Made by a program: the position numbers and the translations under genes
The notes under the pieces: generated by a model
Databases searched by the model: none
Told to the model about the DNA's origin: nothing
Seen by the model: the letters and a program-made list of their open reading frames with translations, nothing else
Assembly (NCBI GenBank): GCA_047630175.1
Contig: JBLHVI010000062.1
Span: forward strand, 1 to 17,484
DNA: 17,484 nucleotides
Source of the DNA: UBA4582 sp047630175
GTDB taxonomy: Bacteria > Pseudomonadota > Gammaproteobacteria > Pseudomonadales > Azotimanducaceae
Direction of reading: 5' to 3'
Part shown: one piece after another, positions 1 to 7,244 of the stretch
How positions within the stretch are numbered: the stretch's first letter is position 1
Layout: each line of letters opens with the position of its first letter

Positions 1-136
1 TCTGGCAGGTTTGCTCTAGTTCATCTGGGACTTCACCACTGGTGAGTAGATTGAAAAACGCAAGACTATCGGTGGTGGCACGCGCTTTGGATACACGCAG
101 TTGTTGGTGCTTTTTGGATCGCGGGGTGGCATTCAT
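1..136 (-). CDS. Partial transposase N-terminus, probably IS4 family
   Basis: An open reading frame starts at an ATG (complement of 134-136) and runs off the left edge without a stop, giving about 45 residues. The peptide begins MNATPRSKKHQQLRV and contains TTDSLAFFNLLTSGEVPDEL. The segment DSLAFFNLLT resembles the extreme N-terminus of IS4-type DDE transposases, where a short basic leader is followed by D-S-x-x-F-F-N-L-L-T. The catalytic domain would lie outside the window, so no DDE residues can be seen. An AAGGA sits about 11 bases upstream of the ATG, a plausible ribosome binding site. The family call rests on recalled N-terminal similarity only; the ORF itself is well supported by the absence of stops. 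It could equally be a remnant. Confidence 0.5.
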   Translation of the reverse strand, partial: MNATPRSKKHQQLRVSKARATTDSLAFFNLLTSGEVPDELEQTCQ

Positions 137-139
137 GCA

Positions 140-202
140 AGATCGATTCCTTGCGGTGGTGGTTTTTTTCGCAATCAAAAACTTACCACTTTGAATCGAT
201 CT
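140..202. repeat. 9-bp inverted repeat upstream of the transposase ORF
   Basis: AGATCGATT at 140-148 is matched by its exact reverse complement AATCGATCT at 194-202, with 45 bases between. It lies directly upstream of the transposase start and downstream of the MDR stop. It may be a subterminal feature of the insertion element or a regulatory palindrome for the transposase promoter. The actual element end cannot be located from one side. Confidence 0.35.
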
Positions 203-229
203 TTCTATATATAAATCATGTCTTTACGC

Positions 230-1210
230 TTAAGTAAGTGCCATTTTACTCTGACCCCATTTCTTGCTGCTAAGAAAACACTTGCCTGCTTCGGCGCCCT
301 TTGCCCTGTCCAGTGCTTGCGCGCCATCCTCAAGTGCAAACGTTTGGCTCGCAAGAATCTCAACCGGCAAAGGGTTACTCACTAACCAGTCTAACGCGCG
401 CTTCATAGGCCCGCAGCGCGAACCAAGCAACGTTATTTCATTGACCACCAGACTACTCGCGTCAATTTTTGTCTCAGCGCCATAGGTGCTTTTAAGCACA
501 ATCGTGCCCAAAGGTTTAACCGCAGCCATGGCGGTTGTCAGACCCGACGGATTACCAGAGCACTCCACCACAATATCGTAATGCTGTCGTGTCTTAAGCT
601 CCCCAGTCAACAAGCTCACCGGTAGGTCTGTAAAATAGCGCCAGCGCTTATCAGTACGTGCCAGCACATCAATGTTTGAGGTCTCGGCAAGTAACACCCG
701 AGCAATTAGCTGAGCCATACGCCCTGCCCCAATTATCAGCACGCTCGCGGTCTTTGGCACCTTCACCTGCTCGAGAATTTGCAGCGCTGCGGCGACGGGC
801 TCAGCCATCGCTGCAAGTTCGTCACTAAGCTGGGTGGGAACAGCCAACAGATTAGACGCAGGGACGCATAGATACTCAGCGAAGGCTCCCTGCGCCTGCC
901 GAATGCCAACAACCTGCCTGGCACGACAATGTTCAGCCCGATCTTGAATGCAAAAATCACAGTCACCACAACCCAGATTAATACCCGCTACTACGCGTTG
1001 ACCCAGCCAGTGATGGGGGCCCTCAACAACATCGGCAACAAACTCGTGTCCAGGGACACCCTGAAACTGCGAGTAGCCTTGCAGCAGCGCAAGATCAGTG
1101 CCGCAAATGCCCGCTAATCGCGTTCGCAACAGAACTTCGCCCGCCGCCGGTTGCGGCCGCGGTAACTGCCGTAGACTAATATTGCCGAGATCAAACCAAA
1201 GTGCATTCAT
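230..1210 (-). CDS. Zinc-dependent alcohol dehydrogenase, MDR superfamily
   Basis: A cytosolic NAD(P)-dependent dehydrogenase of the zinc medium-chain family, acting on an unidentified alcohol or polyol. Numbered from the upstream GTG (1219), the catalytic-zinc ligands are C39 in AGICGTD and H58-E59 in GHEF. The structural-zinc cysteines are C84, C87, C90 and C98 (GCGDCDFC then HC). MAEPVA at about 138-143 and the nucleotide-binding GAGRMA at about 164-169 complete the family pattern. The ATG at 1210 (MNALWFD) is preferred over the GTG, because family members usually begin with M-x-A-L/I three to four residues before an aromatic. That gives 326 aa, a normal length. The last residues (GQSKMALT) are encoded by a stretch matching a GGGGTCAGAGTAAAA-like repeat, so the extreme C-terminus may have been replaced. 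It is transcribed divergently from the dioxygenase at 1292. The exact substrate is not predictable. Confidence 0.88.
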   Translation of the reverse strand: MNALWFDLGNISLRQLPRPQPAAGEVLLRTRLAGICGTDLALLQGYSQFQGVPGHEFVADVVEGPHHWLGQRVVAGINLGCGDCDFCIQDRAEHCRARQVVGIRQAQGAFAEYLCVPASNLLAVPTQLSDELAAMAEPVAAALQILEQVKVPKTASVLIIGAGRMAQLIARVLLAETSNIDVLARTDKRWRYFTDLPVSLLTGELKTRQHYDIVVECSGNPSGLTTAMAAVKPLGTIVLKSTYGAETKIDASSLVVNEITLLGSRCGPMKRALDWLVSNPLPVEILASQTFALEDGAQALDRAKGAEAGKCFLSSKKWGQSKMALT

Positions 1211-1291
1211 AGGTAACACTGTAGCACTTCCTGTATCACTTTTTTTTGGGCTGGTTTATTCTCGGCGCTATCACTGGTTAGGAGTACACCC
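1211..1291. promoter_or_regulatory. Divergent intergenic region with dioxygenase ribosome binding site
   Basis: This 81-base gap separates the divergent MDR and dioxygenase genes, so promoters for both must lie here. A run of eight T (in the stretch near 1241-1250) is visible. TAGGAG about 8 bases before the ATG at 1292 is a good Shine-Dalgarno site and fixes that start. I could not pick out a convincing -35/-10 pair. Confidence 0.4.
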
Positions 1292-2188
1292 ATGGCAACC
1301 TCATCTATTCCAGAAAGCTGGCACGTTACACGTTTATCTGGCGCACTGGGCGCTGAAATCACAGGGCTCGACTTAGCCACCACAACAGCCGCCGATATCA
1401 AATCTATCGAGTCACTCCTACTTGAACACTTGGTTCTGTTTTTCCCAGCGCAGTCTTTGAGTAAGACCGAGCATATTGCCTTTGGTCGTCACTTTGGCGA
1501 ACTCGAGGGACATCCGAACCTCAAAGACAGCAACAATGTCGAGTTTCCTGAGCTGTTCGAGCTCGTCGCCACCCAGGGCGGTGTCGCCGATGAATGGCAT
1601 ACGGACATCACCTTTCAAGACAGTCCTGCGCTGATGTCTGTATTGCATATGGTGAAATGCCCGGAAGTTGGCGGCGACACCATGTGGACCAGTTTGTACG
1701 CTGCCTATGACGAACTGTCGGCCCCCATGAAGTCACTTTGTGAGGGTCTTACGGCGCTGCACGATGCGCTGCCGCACAACCGCCCGGACAAGATGGCGAT
1801 TCATCCTGTGGTTCGCGTGCATCCCCTTACGGGTCGCAAGGCCTTGTATGTTAACGAGCACTTTACTCGCCGTATTGTCGAGATGAGTGCCGCTGAAAGT
1901 GACGCGTTACTGGCGTACCTGACGCGCTGGGTGAGTCAGCCGCGCTTCACCGTCAGACACTCTTGGAACCAAGGCACCATTGCCATGTGGGATAATCGTT
2001 GTACCCAGCATTTTGTACTCAATGACTTTGTCGGCGAGCGTATTATCCAGCGCGTCACTGTCATGGGTGATGACGTTAACGGGGTCGCCCCATCACCTTG
2101 GCCGTCTTATCTGCGCGAGGGGCGCCTGTCTGCTACCAGTCGCCATGACCGCCAGCTGTTTATGTATCTAAAGAGCCGCGCTGAATAA
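1292..2188 (+). CDS. TauD/TfdA-family Fe(II)/2-oxoglutarate-dependent dioxygenase
   Basis: A non-haem iron oxygenase that couples 2-oxoglutarate decarboxylation to hydroxylation of a substrate, often one bearing a sulfonate, phenoxy or carboxylate group. The 298-aa length fits the family (about 280-300). The iron triad is H103 and D105 (WHTD) with H240 (CTQH). R250 or R254 in ERIIQR is placed to bind 2-oxoglutarate, ten to fourteen residues after the distal histidine. The N-terminus carries the usual 'GALGAEITGLDL' entry motif at about 17-28. The protein is cytosolic, with no signal peptide. It has a good ribosome binding site and is followed 98 bases later by a CoA-transferase gene on the same strand, suggesting hydroxylation of an organic acid in a catabolic pathway. 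TauD, TfdA and related enzymes cannot be separated without a substrate-pocket comparison. Confidence 0.92.
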   Translation: MATSSIPESWHVTRLSGALGAEITGLDLATTTAADIKSIESLLLEHLVLFFPAQSLSKTEHIAFGRHFGELEGHPNLKDSNNVEFPELFELVATQGGVADEWHTDITFQDSPALMSVLHMVKCPEVGGDTMWTSLYAAYDELSAPMKSLCEGLTALHDALPHNRPDKMAIHPVVRVHPLTGRKALYVNEHFTRRIVEMSAAESDALLAYLTRWVSQPRFTVRHSWNQGTIAMWDNRCTQHFVLNDFVGERIIQRVTVMGDDVNGVAPSPWPSYLREGRLSATSRHDRQLFMYLKSRAE

Positions 2189-2222
2189 GACACTATAAGC
2201 CTAATTTTTTAACACAGGGCAC

Positions 2223-2253
2223 TTGTCACCCGGGTGAACAAACAGGGTACTAT
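2223..2253 (+). promoter_or_regulatory. Putative promoter with palindromic operator ahead of the CoA-transferase
   Basis: CACCCGGGTG (2227-2236) is a perfect 10-base palindrome, extended by TTGT and ACAA with one extra base. TTGTCA (2223-2228) and TACTAT (2248-2253) could serve as -35 and -10 boxes with a somewhat long 19-base spacer. If so, the palindrome lies in the promoter, where a dimeric repressor could block RNA polymerase. TAGGAG ahead of the GTG start at 2287 is the ribosome binding site. The assignment is inferred from layout only. Confidence 0.4.
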
Positions 2254-2286
2254 GCGAGCTTTAATAAAATCAGTTTAGGAGTCAAC

Positions 2287-3495
2287 GTGGCATTACCGCT
2301 GGATGGAATTACGATCATTGAAATCGATAACTGGATGGCTGCACCCAGTGCCGCTGCTATTTTGTCTGATATGGGCGCGACGGTTATCAAGGTCGAACCG
2401 TTAACGGGCGATCCGATGCGTAGCAACGGTCGGCCTGCCAAAGTAGACGGTCTGCGCGACTATGACTTCCAGTTCGATGTTGATAACCGCGGCAAACGTT
2501 CCGTCTGCGTTGACCTAACGAACCCAGCAGCCATCGATGTGCTGCATAAGTTGTGCGCTAAAGCGCAGATATTTATGTGTAACCTGCTCACCCAAAGGCA
2601 AGAGAAGTTTCGCCTTGACCCAGAAACGCTGCTGGCCATCAACCCGAGCTTAGTGCACGCGACGCTGACCGGATATGGTACGACGGGTCCCGATGCTGAG
2701 CGACCTGGCTATGACGTCACAGCGTTCTTCGGGCGCTCAGGTTTGTACGACTCTATGCGCGAAGGTCCTCAAGGCGATGTACCTATGGCGCGCCCGGCGC
2801 AAGGCGACCACACCACTGGACTGGCGCTCGTCGGCGCCATTCTCGGCGGCCTACGGCTAGCTGAACGCACGGGGGTTGGCCAAGTGGTTGAAACATCGCT
2901 GTATGAGACGGCCGTTTGGACCCAAGCCAGCGACTACGCCACTACGGCTGTCGATCATGCACCCGTGCGACAAAGATCCCGCGAAAACATGTTACTACCA
3001 ACGGCCAACCGCTACCCCTGTGGCGATGACAAGTGGGTTGTGTTTAATATGCCTCAGGCCTCTGGCTGGGGGAAGCTCTGCAAAGCACTGGGACGAGAAG
3101 CCTGGCTTGAGGAAGCGCGCTTTGTCGATGCCCGCAGCCGTTATCAGGCCATGCCCGTGTTAGTGCCCTTGATAGACGAGGCGTTAGCCAGCAAATCGCG
3201 CGATGAGTGGGGCGTGATCTTTGATAAAGCAGGTATCATCTGGGGCCCTGTTCTGGGACTGCATGAGGTTGCAACCGACCCGCAAGCCGCTGCCATCAAT
3301 CTATTCCCGAGCATCCATGATGAAGAGATTGGCGACTACCGCACCGTCAGTATTCCTATGCGCTTCAAGACGGCAGACGTAAGGCCCCGTGGCCGCTCAC
3401 CTAAAATTGGTGAACACACCCGTAGCGTGCTGACCGAGTTTGGTTTCGATGCAGCAACAATCGATACCCTGCTAGCCGACAATATTATTCGCTGA
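2287..3495 (+). CDS. CaiB/BaiF family III CoA-transferase
   Basis: It moves CoA between an acyl-CoA donor and a carboxylic acid, activating an acid for degradation. The 402-aa protein has the family layout: an N-terminal Rossmann-like part beginning LDGITIIEIDNWMAAPSAA, the GYGTTGP motif (129-135), and the catalytic-aspartate segment GDHTTG with D174 as the likely nucleophile that forms the acyl-aspartyl anhydride. This is followed by the 'G.GQVVETSLYE' dimer-interface strand. The start is GTG at 2287, supported by TAGGAG six bases upstream. It lies downstream of the dioxygenase and upstream of a hydrolase on the same strand. A strong hairpin directly after the stop suggests that its transcript may end there. 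Which acid it activates (carnitine-, bile-acid- or formyl-like) cannot be told from sequence alone. Confidence 0.92.
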   Translation: MALPLDGITIIEIDNWMAAPSAAAILSDMGATVIKVEPLTGDPMRSNGRPAKVDGLRDYDFQFDVDNRGKRSVCVDLTNPAAIDVLHKLCAKAQIFMCNLLTQRQEKFRLDPETLLAINPSLVHATLTGYGTTGPDAERPGYDVTAFFGRSGLYDSMREGPQGDVPMARPAQGDHTTGLALVGAILGGLRLAERTGVGQVVETSLYETAVWTQASDYATTAVDHAPVRQRSRENMLLPTANRYPCGDDKWVVFNMPQASGWGKLCKALGREAWLEEARFVDARSRYQAMPVLVPLIDEALASKSRDEWGVIFDKAGIIWGPVLGLHEVATDPQAAAINLFPSIHDEEIGDYRTVSIPMRFKTADVRPRGRSPKIGEHTRSVLTEFGFDAATIDTLLADNIIR

Positions 3496-3502
3496 TGGGC
3501 TC

Positions 3503-3531
3503 ACCCCATTTCAGTTTTGCTGGAATGGGGT
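3503..3531 (+). terminator. 12-bp hairpin after the CoA-transferase
   Basis: ACCCCATTTCAG (3503-3514) pairs with CTGGAATGGGGT (3520-3531), with one G-U pair and the loop TTTTG. It begins seven bases after the stop codon. The 3' side (CCTTCAAAT) is not a clean T-run, so it may be a weak terminator, an mRNA-stabilising hairpin or a REP-like unit. The arm shares GACCCCATT, in the opposite orientation, with 253-261 inside the MDR 3' end. Confidence 0.5.
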
Positions 3532-3673
3532 CCTTCAAATCGGCACAACGGTCTAACGTGCCGCCCTTAGTTGGGTAAAGCAGTCCAACGTATGCACCCA
3601 TGCCATGTTCGGTGTCAGCGCATTCATCACGCCGAACCCCACAGCAAAACCCAACACGCGCATAGGCAATATC

Positions 3674-4369
3674 ATGCAATTGATTTTTATTCACGGCTCT
3701 GGCGCCACAGGTAAAGTATGGCGCTATCAATCGACGGCTTTTGCTGCGTCAATCGCCATTGATTTGCCGGGGCGCCCGGATGGCGATTTTTGTCCTTCTA
3801 TTGAAAGTGCGGTCGATTGGCTGAAGGCCTACGTCGATGAAAATGGGTTACATGATTTAGTCCTTGTTGGGCACTCACTCGGCACCGCCATTGCACTGCA
3901 ATATGCAATAGCCCATCCCGGAGACCTCAACGGTATGATACTTATTGGTGGGGGAGCGCGCCTAAGAGTGCACCCTGACACGCTTGGTTTTCTTGGTCGG
4001 GCCATCGAAAGCCCAGAAATATTCCCACAAATGTTTATAGATTCTTGGCTAAATGTGTCCAAAGATTTTGCTAAAGATCTACGGCAGGAAGCGCTTGCAC
4101 TTGGGCCGGCTGTGTTTCTCAATGATATGAAGGCCTGCGATGCATTTGACGTCATCGGACACCTGCCCACGATATCAACGCCAACCCTCGCCATTACGGG
4201 AACCAAGGATGTAATGACACCACCCAAGTATGCCGAATTTCTACAAGACCGAATGCCTAACGCGCAGGTCGCCTTAGTTGAAGGTGGTACACACTTTGTT
4301 TTTGGTGAATATCCAGACCGCGTTAACGCGTTGATTCAGGACTTCGTGCAAAAGCTACCCCTTACGTGA
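3674..4369 (+). CDS. Alpha/beta-fold hydrolase
   Basis: A soluble serine hydrolase, probably an esterase, lactonase or C-C bond hydrolase. From the ATG at 3674 it has 231 aa. The oxyanion-hole HGSG lies at 7-10, the nucleophile elbow GHSLG gives S68, D179 sits in TGTKD, and H207 in GGTHF completes the triad. An upstream ATG at 3605 would add 23 residues (MFGVSAFITPN...) that look nothing like the family, because alpha/beta hydrolases start with a strand leading into HG. The 3674 start is therefore chosen, although its ribosome binding site (AGGC) is weak. It has no signal peptide or transmembrane segment. It sits between the CoA-transferase and LLM oxidoreductase genes, which fits a ring- or ester-cleaving step, but the substrate is unknown. 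Confidence 0.87.
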   Translation: MQLIFIHGSGATGKVWRYQSTAFAASIAIDLPGRPDGDFCPSIESAVDWLKAYVDENGLHDLVLVGHSLGTAIALQYAIAHPGDLNGMILIGGGARLRVHPDTLGFLGRAIESPEIFPQMFIDSWLNVSKDFAKDLRQEALALGPAVFLNDMKACDAFDVIGHLPTISTPTLAITGTKDVMTPPKYAEFLQDRMPNAQVALVEGGTHFVFGEYPDRVNALIQDFVQKLPLT

Positions 4370-4389
4370 TGCGTAGCTGTCGGTCTGGT

Positions 4390-4408
4390 GAAGCGCTTGT
4401 GAAGCGCT
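4390..4408 (+). repeat. Short inverted/direct repeat before the LLM gene
   Basis: AGCGCTT (4392-4398), GTG, then AAGCGCT (4402-4408) make a perfect 7-3-7 inverted repeat; GAAGCGCT also occurs twice as a direct repeat (4390-4397 and 4401-4408). It lies between the hydrolase stop and the LLM gene, so it may be a weak hairpin or an operator. Confidence 0.35.
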
Positions 4409-4455
4409 GCTAACGCGTAGCCATACACTTAATTGATTATATAAGGGCAGAATTT

Positions 4456-5442
4456 ATGGCAACTATTCCTCTTGGCGTCACCTTCGGCAGCCTCGGTGTA
4501 CTGGGCCCTAAAGCCGCTACTGACATCGCGGTCAGTGCGCAAAAACTTGGCTACAAATCCTTCTGGACGGTCGAGGCCAACGGCACCGACGCCATGACCT
4601 TGCTGGGCGCTGTTGCTGCTGCCGCGCCAGGGCTTGCGCTCGGGACTGGCATTTTGCCGGTGCAGCTCCGAACGCCACCGCTAACGGCCATGAGTGCGGC
4701 AACACTGCAGGCACTCAACCCGGATGCCGATGTACTGCTAGGACTCGGTGTCTCTGCACCAGGCATACTCCAACAACATGGAATCAAGGCTACCGACAAG
4801 CCCATTGGTTTGATGCGCGAATACGTCGCGCTATTGCGCGAGTGCCTTTCGGGTGAATCCGTCACCTTTGAAGGCGACTACTTTCAGGTCAAGCGGTTCC
4901 GCCTGGGCATACCCCCGAGTGAACGCACGCCTAAGATAGTCCTCGCCGCCCTGAACCCACAAATGTTGAAGCTCGCCGGTGAAATAGCAGACGGCGTACT
5001 CCTCAACTATCTGCCCGCATCCCACGTAGGCCCGTCTATCGAGCAAGTGCGTAAGGGCGGTAACGCGACTATTTACGCCTATGTGCATGCCGCGGTTGGT
5101 GCGCTTGAACGGCGTGCTAATTCTGCGCGGCGGGATCTATTTAATTACGCCATGGCAGATGGTTATGCGCGCATGTTTCGGCAGGCAGGCTTTACTGACG
5201 AGATTAACGAGCTTCACGCAAGACACGCGGAGAAGGATCGTGATGGTGCGCTCGCGGCTATCTCAGAACGAATGATTCAGGCCATCAATTTTATCGGCTC
5301 TGAAGCGGACGTTACTGATTTCGTTAAGACCTATACCGATGCCGGCGTTGAACACCCCATTTTAATGCCCATGCCCTGGGGGGATGATCGCCGCGCGGTC
5401 ACGGATGCCACGATGAGGGCCGCCATCGAGGCCGTTAAATAA
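4456..5442 (+). CDS. LLM-class flavin-dependent oxidoreductase
   Basis: A bacterial-luciferase-like TIM-barrel enzyme, using FMNH2 or F420 to oxygenate or reduce a substrate. The 328-aa chain shows the family pattern: an N-terminal strand (IPLGVTFGS), SFWTVEANGTDAMTLLGA at 35-52, TGILPVQLRTPPLTAMSAAT at 64-83, and the helix-turn YVALLRECLSGESVTFEGDYF at 123-143. ADVLLGLGVS (91-100) is the usual barrel strand. Its start has AAGGGCAG upstream with an AT-rich box (TGATTATATAAG) before it. It is the last plus-strand gene of the left cluster and is closed by a bidirectional terminator. Many relatives are annotated as F420-dependent, but F420 is uncommon in gammaproteobacteria, so the cofactor is uncertain. 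Confidence 0.87.
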   Translation: MATIPLGVTFGSLGVLGPKAATDIAVSAQKLGYKSFWTVEANGTDAMTLLGAVAAAAPGLALGTGILPVQLRTPPLTAMSAATLQALNPDADVLLGLGVSAPGILQQHGIKATDKPIGLMREYVALLRECLSGESVTFEGDYFQVKRFRLGIPPSERTPKIVLAALNPQMLKLAGEIADGVLLNYLPASHVGPSIEQVRKGGNATIYAYVHAAVGALERRANSARRDLFNYAMADGYARMFRQAGFTDEINELHARHAEKDRDGALAAISERMIQAINFIGSEADVTDFVKTYTDAGVEHPILMPMPWGDDRRAVTDATMRAAIEAVK

Positions 5443-5454
5443 GCAAACAAACAA

Positions 5455-5482
5455 AAAAGGGCCACCCAATAGCAGCCCTTTT
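5455..5482. terminator. Bidirectional rho-independent terminator
   Basis: AAAAGGGC (5455-5462) pairs with GCCCTTTT (5475-5482) around a 12-base loop. The A-rich left and T-rich right arms provide a U-run in either direction. It lies between the convergent LLM and thiolase genes and probably ends both transcripts. Confidence 0.8.
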
Positions 5483-5512
5483 CACGTGCAGCAGTAAAAC
5501 TGTTGTTAGGCG

Positions 5513-6751
5513 TTAAACCCGTTCAATAATAATTGCTGGGGCCATACCTCCACCCGTACACATCGTAATCAACGCCGTATTCAAGTCGCGTCGTTCAAGC
5601 TCATCCAGAACCGTGCCGATGAGAATTGAACCGGTAGCCCCTATCGGATGGCCAAGCGCCATGGCACCGCCATTAACATTCACTTTTTCGGGATCTAGCC
5701 CAAGATCTCTAATGAATTTTGCAGCTACAACAGAAAAAGCTTCATTGACTTCGAAAAGGTCAATGTCATCTATGGTCATGCCGGCTCGGGCCAGGGCCTT
5801 GAGTGCGGCAGGAACAGGTTCATTCAACATCAGTGTTGGGCTGCCACCGACTGTCGCGATAGACCTAACGCGTGCACGAGGTTTCCAACCAACTCTGTCA
5901 GCATATTTTTTGCTGGCCATGACAATAGCTGCGGCACCATCAACAACCCCAGAAGAATTTCCAGCATGGTGGACATGGTTAATTTTCAGATCGGGGTAAT
6001 GGCGCTTTACTAGCTGGTCGAAAGTCTCGCCCGTCTCGTCGATGGCAACACCCATAAATTTGTCGAATACCGTATCAAGGCCCGCCAGCGATTCCATCGT
6101 TGTCGCCGGGCGAGGAAATTCATCTCTCGCCAGAGCAACACTGCCATCTGCATGTCGAACGGTGATTAGGCTCTTGTCGAAGTGCCCACCATCCATGGCA
6201 ACTTTCGCGCGTCGCTGACTCTCTACGGCTAGCGCATCGACCTCTTCGCGGGTAAAGCCATCAAGCGTCGCAATCATGTCCGCGCAGATTCCTTGATGTG
6301 GTTGCGCATGAATATCCCGTAAGTGCAGATTACTTCCATCAACCGTTCGGTTCTTATCAGCCCTTGGCACCGTTGGCGTATAGGACATCATTTCAACGCC
6401 ACCCGCGACGCAAAGATCATCCATACCACTCATGATGTTTGCAGCAGCGATGTTAACTGAGGTAATACCCGAACCACAAAATCGATCTAACGTCATACCG
6501 CAGGCTTTATCACTCCAGCCAGCGTCTAGGGCTGCCATTCGACCAATACAAGAACCTTGCTTGCCAATCTGGGATGAGCAGGCAACCACGACATCATCAA
6601 TTTCTTCTGTCTTTAGATTGTTACGGTTGCCGATTTCTTCAAAAACCTGTGCCAGTAGCCGACCCGGATGAATGTCAGCCAGCGCTCCTTTGCCCTGCTT
6701 GCCAATACCACGTGGCGTGCGAGCTGCGTCGATAATGTATGCATCTGCCAT
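5513..6751 (-). CDS. Acetyl-CoA acetyltransferase / 3-ketoacyl-CoA thiolase
   Basis: A degradative-type thiolase that cleaves a 3-ketoacyl-CoA with CoA to release acetyl-CoA (or runs the reverse condensation). The 412-aa chain has all signature residues: C92 in DRFCGSG (acyl-enzyme nucleophile), the NEAF motif in 'FEVNEAFSVVA', H368 in NGGAMALGHPIGATG, and C398 in MCTGGG. The N-terminal block RTPRGIGKQGKGALADIHP is typical of a thiolase subgroup seen in lipid, steroid and aromatic-ring catabolism of proteobacteria and actinobacteria. AAGGA lies 8-9 bases before the ATG at 6751. It is oriented towards the LLM gene, separated from it by a terminator, and preceded by a promoter-sized gap. It probably performs the last step of the pathway suggested by its neighbours. 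The substrate chain length is not predictable. Confidence 0.94.
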   Translation of the reverse strand: MADAYIIDAARTPRGIGKQGKGALADIHPGRLLAQVFEEIGNRNNLKTEEIDDVVVACSSQIGKQGSCIGRMAALDAGWSDKACGMTLDRFCGSGITSVNIAAANIMSGMDDLCVAGGVEMMSYTPTVPRADKNRTVDGSNLHLRDIHAQPHQGICADMIATLDGFTREEVDALAVESQRRAKVAMDGGHFDKSLITVRHADGSVALARDEFPRPATTMESLAGLDTVFDKFMGVAIDETGETFDQLVKRHYPDLKINHVHHAGNSSGVVDGAAAIVMASKKYADRVGWKPRARVRSIATVGGSPTLMLNEPVPAALKALARAGMTIDDIDLFEVNEAFSVVAAKFIRDLGLDPEKVNVNGGAMALGHPIGATGSILIGTVLDELERRDLNTALITMCTGGGMAPAIIIERV

Positions 6752-6849
6752 TTGTCATTCCTTGAATTATTCAGTGGGTTGTCAGTTAGCGTAGAAGAAC
6801 ATGAAAACGATTTATTGTAAGACGGAATGGCAATGTTCTCAAACGCAGC

Positions 6850-7218
6850 TCAATGGTAGTCGCTCTGTGATTCCACAAGGAAAAAGTTCGGACGCGCACC
6901 AACATGAAAGCGCAGGCACATAGGACGCCACAAGGTCATCCAGCACACGCCAACCTCCTGACAACCAAGCATTTCACCCAACACGTCAATGGCAGCCACT
7001 ATTTGATCGACAAACAAAGACCGCATCTCACTTGGCATCGATAACGCCCGCGCCTGAGCGGCAGCGGGCCTCTCGCCTAAACGTTAAGTCCATCTGTGCT
7101 GCAGGTTCGCCTTTTTGTTCAGCAGCGATGCCGCGGGTACCTGCATCGCCAGCGTAGCGGACCGTGCGACAGAGACCATCTCCACATCGTCATCATAGAA
7201 CGCAACGAAATCGCCCAT
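6850..7218 (-). pseudogene. Probable decayed DUF1826 gene downstream of the CobW-type GTPase
   Basis: Reading from an ATG at 7218, 27 bases after the GTPase stop, one frame gives MGDFVAFYDDDVEMV... and then a single TAA at 7084-7086. It continues without another stop through ...MRSLFVDQIVAAIDVLGEMLG and WMTLWRPMCLRFHV to a TGA at 6850. The segment PMCLRFHV recalls the C-x-RFHVD motif of DUF1826 proteins, which commonly follow COG0523 GTPases in zinc-responsive operons; here the aspartate is replaced by glycine. The family is about 200 aa, whereas only about 123 codons remain and nothing family-like follows RFHV. I infer a pseudogene with one nonsense codon and a lost C-terminus. Alternatively these are two unrelated small ORFs of 44 and 62 codons. 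Both halves lie in the same frame, which favours one broken gene. Confidence 0.5.
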
Positions 7219-7244
7219 ACACCCTGATTCGATAGGCTGCAGCC

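Noticed and set aside
3485..3730. Minus-strand ORF between the CoA-transferase and hydrolase
   Set aside because: It covers the hairpin and the hydrolase start; there is no ribosome binding site or recognised similarity. A degraded gene remnant cannot be excluded but is not supported.
3829..4227. Minus-strand ORF of 132 codons inside the hydrolase
   Set aside because: It is antisense to the catalytic GHSLG and TGTKD coding regions and has shadow-type composition.
5613..5999. Plus-strand ORF of 128 codons inside the thiolase
   Set aside because: It is antisense to conserved thiolase motifs and resembles no protein I know.
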